Below, one piece after another: positions 4,842 through 6,584 of a DNA stretch of 6,584 bases (positions are counted from its first letter, which is position 1; each line of letters opens with the position of its first letter). The stretch is from a bacterium. GTDB lineage: Bacteria; Patescibacteriota; Minisyncoccia; Phycocordibacterales; UBA1550. Under the pieces are notes generated by a model. It saw only the letters and a list, made by a program, of their open reading frames with translations. It had not been told where the DNA came from and made no database searches. Location: the NCBI GenBank assembly GCA_021823825.1, contig JAKANJ010000030.1, positions 1-6,584 on the forward strand, in the 5' to 3' direction. The position numbers were made by a program, and so were the translations under genes.

Positions 4842-5405
4842 ATGCTCAATATTCTCCCCGATGAGGAAAAGAAAAAGATTTTAACCGAATACAGACTTCG
4901 TCTTGTTGTGGTAGTGACGTTTGCTGTTGGTGCACTTATTCTTGCAAACCTTGTTCTGCTTGTTCCCTCATACATACTTTCAGTGGCAAAATACAATAGT
5001 CTTTCAGAAAGCCTCGCAACGCAACAGTCAAAGCAGGGTCTCACTGGGCAGGAAAGCTCTATCGATGCGCAGGTACTTGCGATAAATAAGCAGATTAAGC
5101 TTTTACAACAACAGAATAATACTGGCGTGCTTTCGCCCTCTGATATGATCTTGAGGATAATTGAGCGGAAGGGAACAGGAATAAAAATTCAAGGATTTGA
5201 TTATGATGTCACGGGAAACATCGGAAGCGTTGTTATTACTGGTGTCGCCGCAGACAGAGACAGCCTTGCGCAGTTTGCAGATACACTAAAGGGTGACTCG
5301 GCATTCTCAAATATTGATTTGCCTGTTTCAAGCTATGTGCAAAAAGTAAATATTGATTTTTCTATTGTTGCAACGCTAAGTGGCGGAGCAGGTAAATCCC
5401 AATAA
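4842..5405 (+). CDS. pilN: Type IV pilus inner-membrane protein PilN
   Basis: This 187-residue bitopic protein opens with MLNILPDEEKK, matching the conserved NLLP-type peptide that inserts into PilM. One long membrane segment runs from about residue 21 to 47 (LVVVVTFAVGALILANLVLL), followed by a predicted coiled coil (about 49-95, with Gln-rich heptads ending in KLLQQQ). A periplasmic-type alpha/beta domain from about 100 has alternating strands such as GIKIQGFDYDV and SVVITGVAAD, consistent with the ferredoxin-like fold of PilN. It should pair with PilO through the coiled coil. The gaps to pilM (8 bases) and pilO (8 bases) indicate one operon. Neither gap contains a Shine-Dalgarno sequence. 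Confidence 0.88.
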   Translation: MLNILPDEEKKKILTEYRLRLVVVVTFAVGALILANLVLLVPSYILSVAKYNSLSESLATQQSKQGLTGQESSIDAQVLAINKQIKLLQQQNNTGVLSPSDMILRIIERKGTGIKIQGFDYDVTGNIGSVVITGVAADRDSLAQFADTLKGDSAFSNIDLPVSSYVQKVNIDFSIVATLSGGAGKSQ

Positions 5406-5413
5406 ACAAGTTT

Positions 5414-5980
5414 ATGAAATCACTAAATAAAACAGTCATACTTGTAGCTATCGCATTTCTCTCAACTGTCGTTATCGGTGGTGTGTACATTTATTTCTTT
5501 GTATCAATGCAAAACAAGACTCAAGATGCGATAGGTCTGTCCACGAAAATTGAGGAAATTTCTAGTCGCGAGTCGCGCTATCGAGCGGCGGCGTCTGCGC
5601 TCCAAACCGAAAGTGCACAGATTGCAAAACTATCTTCATACTATATAAGCGCTGACGGCGTTGTTGCGTTTGCGCAAAAGTTGGAATCGCTTGGCCCACA
5701 AGCAGGGGTAACACTCTCCTTAAAGTCGCTCGATCCAGGGACCACCCCTTCAGGGTCTTCTGTTCTGAGTTTTGAGCTCACGGCTGAAGGTACTTTTGTA
5801 AATGTGGAGCGGCTTTTGACCCTTCTACAAAACTTTCCTGGAAATTTTGTGTGGAAAACAGTGAAGTTTGCTCGAGTAGACAACATCGCCCTCGCGCAAA
5901 GCGGAACAGCGACAAGGGGTAGTGCTCCACAGTGGAACTTGGATGTATCTCTTGATGCGCTCAATTTTATAAAACAATAA
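5414..5980 (+). CDS. pilO: Type IV pilus inner-membrane protein PilO
   Basis: This 188-residue protein has the PilO layout: a short cytoplasmic tail MKSLNKT, one membrane segment at about 8-31 (VILVAIAFLSTVVIGGVYIYFF), a charged helical coiled-coil region at about 35-75, and a C-terminal alpha/beta domain with GVTLSLKSLDPG, LSFELTAEGTFVNVERLLTLLQNFP and a final strand WNLDVSLDALNF. The V-x-x-L-L-x-x-L-Q-N-F-P stretch is typical of PilO/PilN ferredoxin-like domains. It should form a heterodimer with PilN outside the membrane. The identity follows from architecture and from position directly after pilN; similarity in this family is weak, so PilN/PilO labels rest partly on gene order. The next gene starts one base after the stop. 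Confidence 0.85.
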   Translation: MKSLNKTVILVAIAFLSTVVIGGVYIYFFVSMQNKTQDAIGLSTKIEEISSRESRYRAAASALQTESAQIAKLSSYYISADGVVAFAQKLESLGPQAGVTLSLKSLDPGTTPSGSSVLSFELTAEGTFVNVERLLTLLQNFPGNFVWKTVKFARVDNIALAQSGTATRGSAPQWNLDVSLDALNFIKQ

Positions 5981-5981
5981 T

Positions 5982-6311
5982 ATGCTAAAAGATTATTTCA
6001 GAAAAATTTTTAAAAAATTTACTTTCTCTAAGGGTGAGGATTCATCAAAGAGGATGTTTAAGCCATATAAGGACTGGAAAATTCTTGTGATTAGTTTTTC
6101 TGTTGGCCTCATTATTTCTATCGGACTTAACACGTACCTCTCCGTGCGAATTATTGATAATAGCTTTTTGACTACGTTAGCGCCCGTGAATAGCGGGCCT
6201 GTGCTGGATCGTGCTGGTCTAACAAAAGTGCTCTCAGATTTTGCAGCGAAGGAAGCTTTTTTGGCTAACCCAAGCGCTACGACAAGTCCCGTAGTTGACC
6301 CATCGCGCTAG
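5982..6311 (+). CDS. Small bitopic membrane protein at the end of the pil operon, function unknown
   Basis: This 109-residue protein has a strongly basic N-terminal tail (residues 1-33, with RKIFKKF and MFKPYKDWK), one membrane segment at about 34-55 (LVISFSVGLIISIGLNTYL), and a short external part ending in a Ala/Thr/Ser/Pro-rich tail (ATTSPVVDPSR). It begins one base after the pilO stop and must be co-transcribed. In classical systems pilO is followed by the lipoprotein gene pilP, but this protein has no lipobox cysteine and no PilP domain that I can see. It could be a lineage-specific third partner of the PilN-PilO pair. I do not recognise the family; the assignment to the pilus is by position only. 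No clear terminator follows. Confidence 0.8.
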   Translation: MLKDYFRKIFKKFTFSKGEDSSKRMFKPYKDWKILVISFSVGLIISIGLNTYLSVRIIDNSFLTTLAPVNSGPVLDRAGLTKVLSDFAAKEAFLANPSATTSPVVDPSR

Positions 6312-6379
6312 GGCTGATAGAGTGCATTCGTGTTTGTTTCTGTAGTAGTTATGGTTAGCCCGTGTAGTGTTCGACAAAA

Positions 6380-6385
6380 TATGAT
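6380..6385 (+). promoter_or_regulatory. -10 box, upstream copy of the duplicated tRNA-Arg promoter
   Basis: TATGAT in the first repeat unit is the same hexamer as the ruvX -10. A transcript starting here would run through the second unit, including the false tRNA 5' end, before reaching tRNA-Arg. The only -35-like hexamer is TTAGCC with a long 19-base spacer. Confidence 0.4.
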
Positions 6386-6456
6386 ACCGTGCGGAGTAAG
6401 GAAAATTAATATGCTCCTGTAGTTGTTATGGTTAGCCCGTGTAGTGTTCGACAAAA

Positions 6457-6462
6457 TATGAT
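6457..6462 (+). promoter_or_regulatory. -10 box, proximal tRNA-Arg promoter
   Basis: TATGAT in the second repeat unit lies 27 bases before the mature tRNA 5' end, giving a leader of about 20 bases for RNase P to remove. TTAGCC (6432-6437) is a poor -35 candidate at a 19-base spacing. Confidence 0.45.
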
Positions 6463-6489
6463 ACCGTGCAGAGTAAGGAAAATTAATAT

Positions 6490-6561
6490 GCTCCTGTAGT
6501 TCAATGGATAGAACTGCGGACTTCTAAGCCGTTAATGTAGGTTCGATTCCTACCGGGAGCA
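6490..6561 (+). tRNA. tRNA-Arg, anticodon UCU
   Basis: The acceptor GCTCCTG (6490-6496) pairs with CGGGAGC (6554-6560) with one U-G pair, and the discriminator is A (6561). The D arm is GTTC AATGGATA GAAC. The anticodon loop CTTCTAA gives TCT. The T arm is GTAGG TTCGATT CCTAC. The anticodon stem GCGGA/GCCGT has an A-G mismatch at the pair closing the loop (31-39) and a G-U at 27-43. The variable loop is four bases. CCA is not encoded (CAA follows the discriminator). Length and layout are otherwise normal. Confidence 0.95.
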
Positions 6562-6584
6562 CAATACCAAAAAGGAGTGGGTAA

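Larger units (their letters stand above)
6340..6493. repeat. 77-bp tandem duplication covering the tRNA-Arg promoter and 5' end
   Basis: 6340-6416 and 6417-6493 match at 75 of 77 positions (differences at 6347/6424 and 6393/6470). Both units begin with CTGTAGT, and the same seven bases follow the second unit inside the tRNA (6494-6500), so the breakpoints lie in a 7-base microhomology. Each unit carries a TATGAT box and the bases GCTC that start the tRNA. The result is an exact copy of the first 12 tRNA bases at 6413-6424, upstream of the real gene, and a degenerate one at 6336-6347. The high identity points to a recent event. Confidence 0.93.

Noticed and set aside
6340..6493. CRISPR-like repeats
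   Set aside because: There are only two units with no spacer between them and 75/77 identity over the full length; this is a tandem duplication.

Overview
The window looks like a piece of a small, reduced genome of the Candidate Phyla Radiation (Patescibacteria), most likely a Parcubacteria-type lineage. The evidence is a pilM-pilN-pilO cluster with no pilP or secretin gene beside it, a GH18-like hydrolase tail, very tight gene packing, several genes with no Shine-Dalgarno sequence and a -10 box directly against the ATG, and tRNA genes that do not encode CCA. The lineage is inferred from gene content and style only. The code appears standard: TAA, TAG and TGA are all used as terminal stops and Trp is TGG.

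Layout from left to right. 1-642 is the 3' part of a glycoside hydrolase family 18 gene. 643-1103 is mostly non-coding. It has a promoter, a small inverted-repeat leader, a 64-codon membrane-protein reading frame with a TAA at codon 3, and a perfect bidirectional terminator. 1191-1682 (minus) is an AT-rich HEPN-like gene. 1683-2023 holds a hairpin-rich element whose ends copy the 3' end of the adjacent tRNA-Ser(UGA), then that tRNA's terminator and the tRNA itself (minus). 2178-2756 (minus) is a 2H phosphoesterase (LigT-like) with the only strong ribosome binding site in the window. It is divergent from ruvX (2878-3282), which is followed by a tRNA-binding OB-fold protein (3295-3687).

3757-6311 is a compact type IV pilus inner-membrane operon: the actin-like ATPase PilM, the two bitopic proteins PilN and PilO, and a small bitopic protein of unknown function. 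PilM is expected to bind the N-terminal peptide of PilN, and PilN to pair with PilO, giving the alignment subcomplex that links the cytoplasmic motor to the pilus. The window ends with a recent 77-bp tandem duplication that copies the promoter and first bases of tRNA-Arg(UCU), followed by the tRNA.

The most unusual material is non-coding: the tRNA-Ser 3'-end-derived element, the duplicated tRNA-Arg 5' region, and the early stop in the small membrane gene. I see no CRISPR array, transposase, integrase or complete defence operon.
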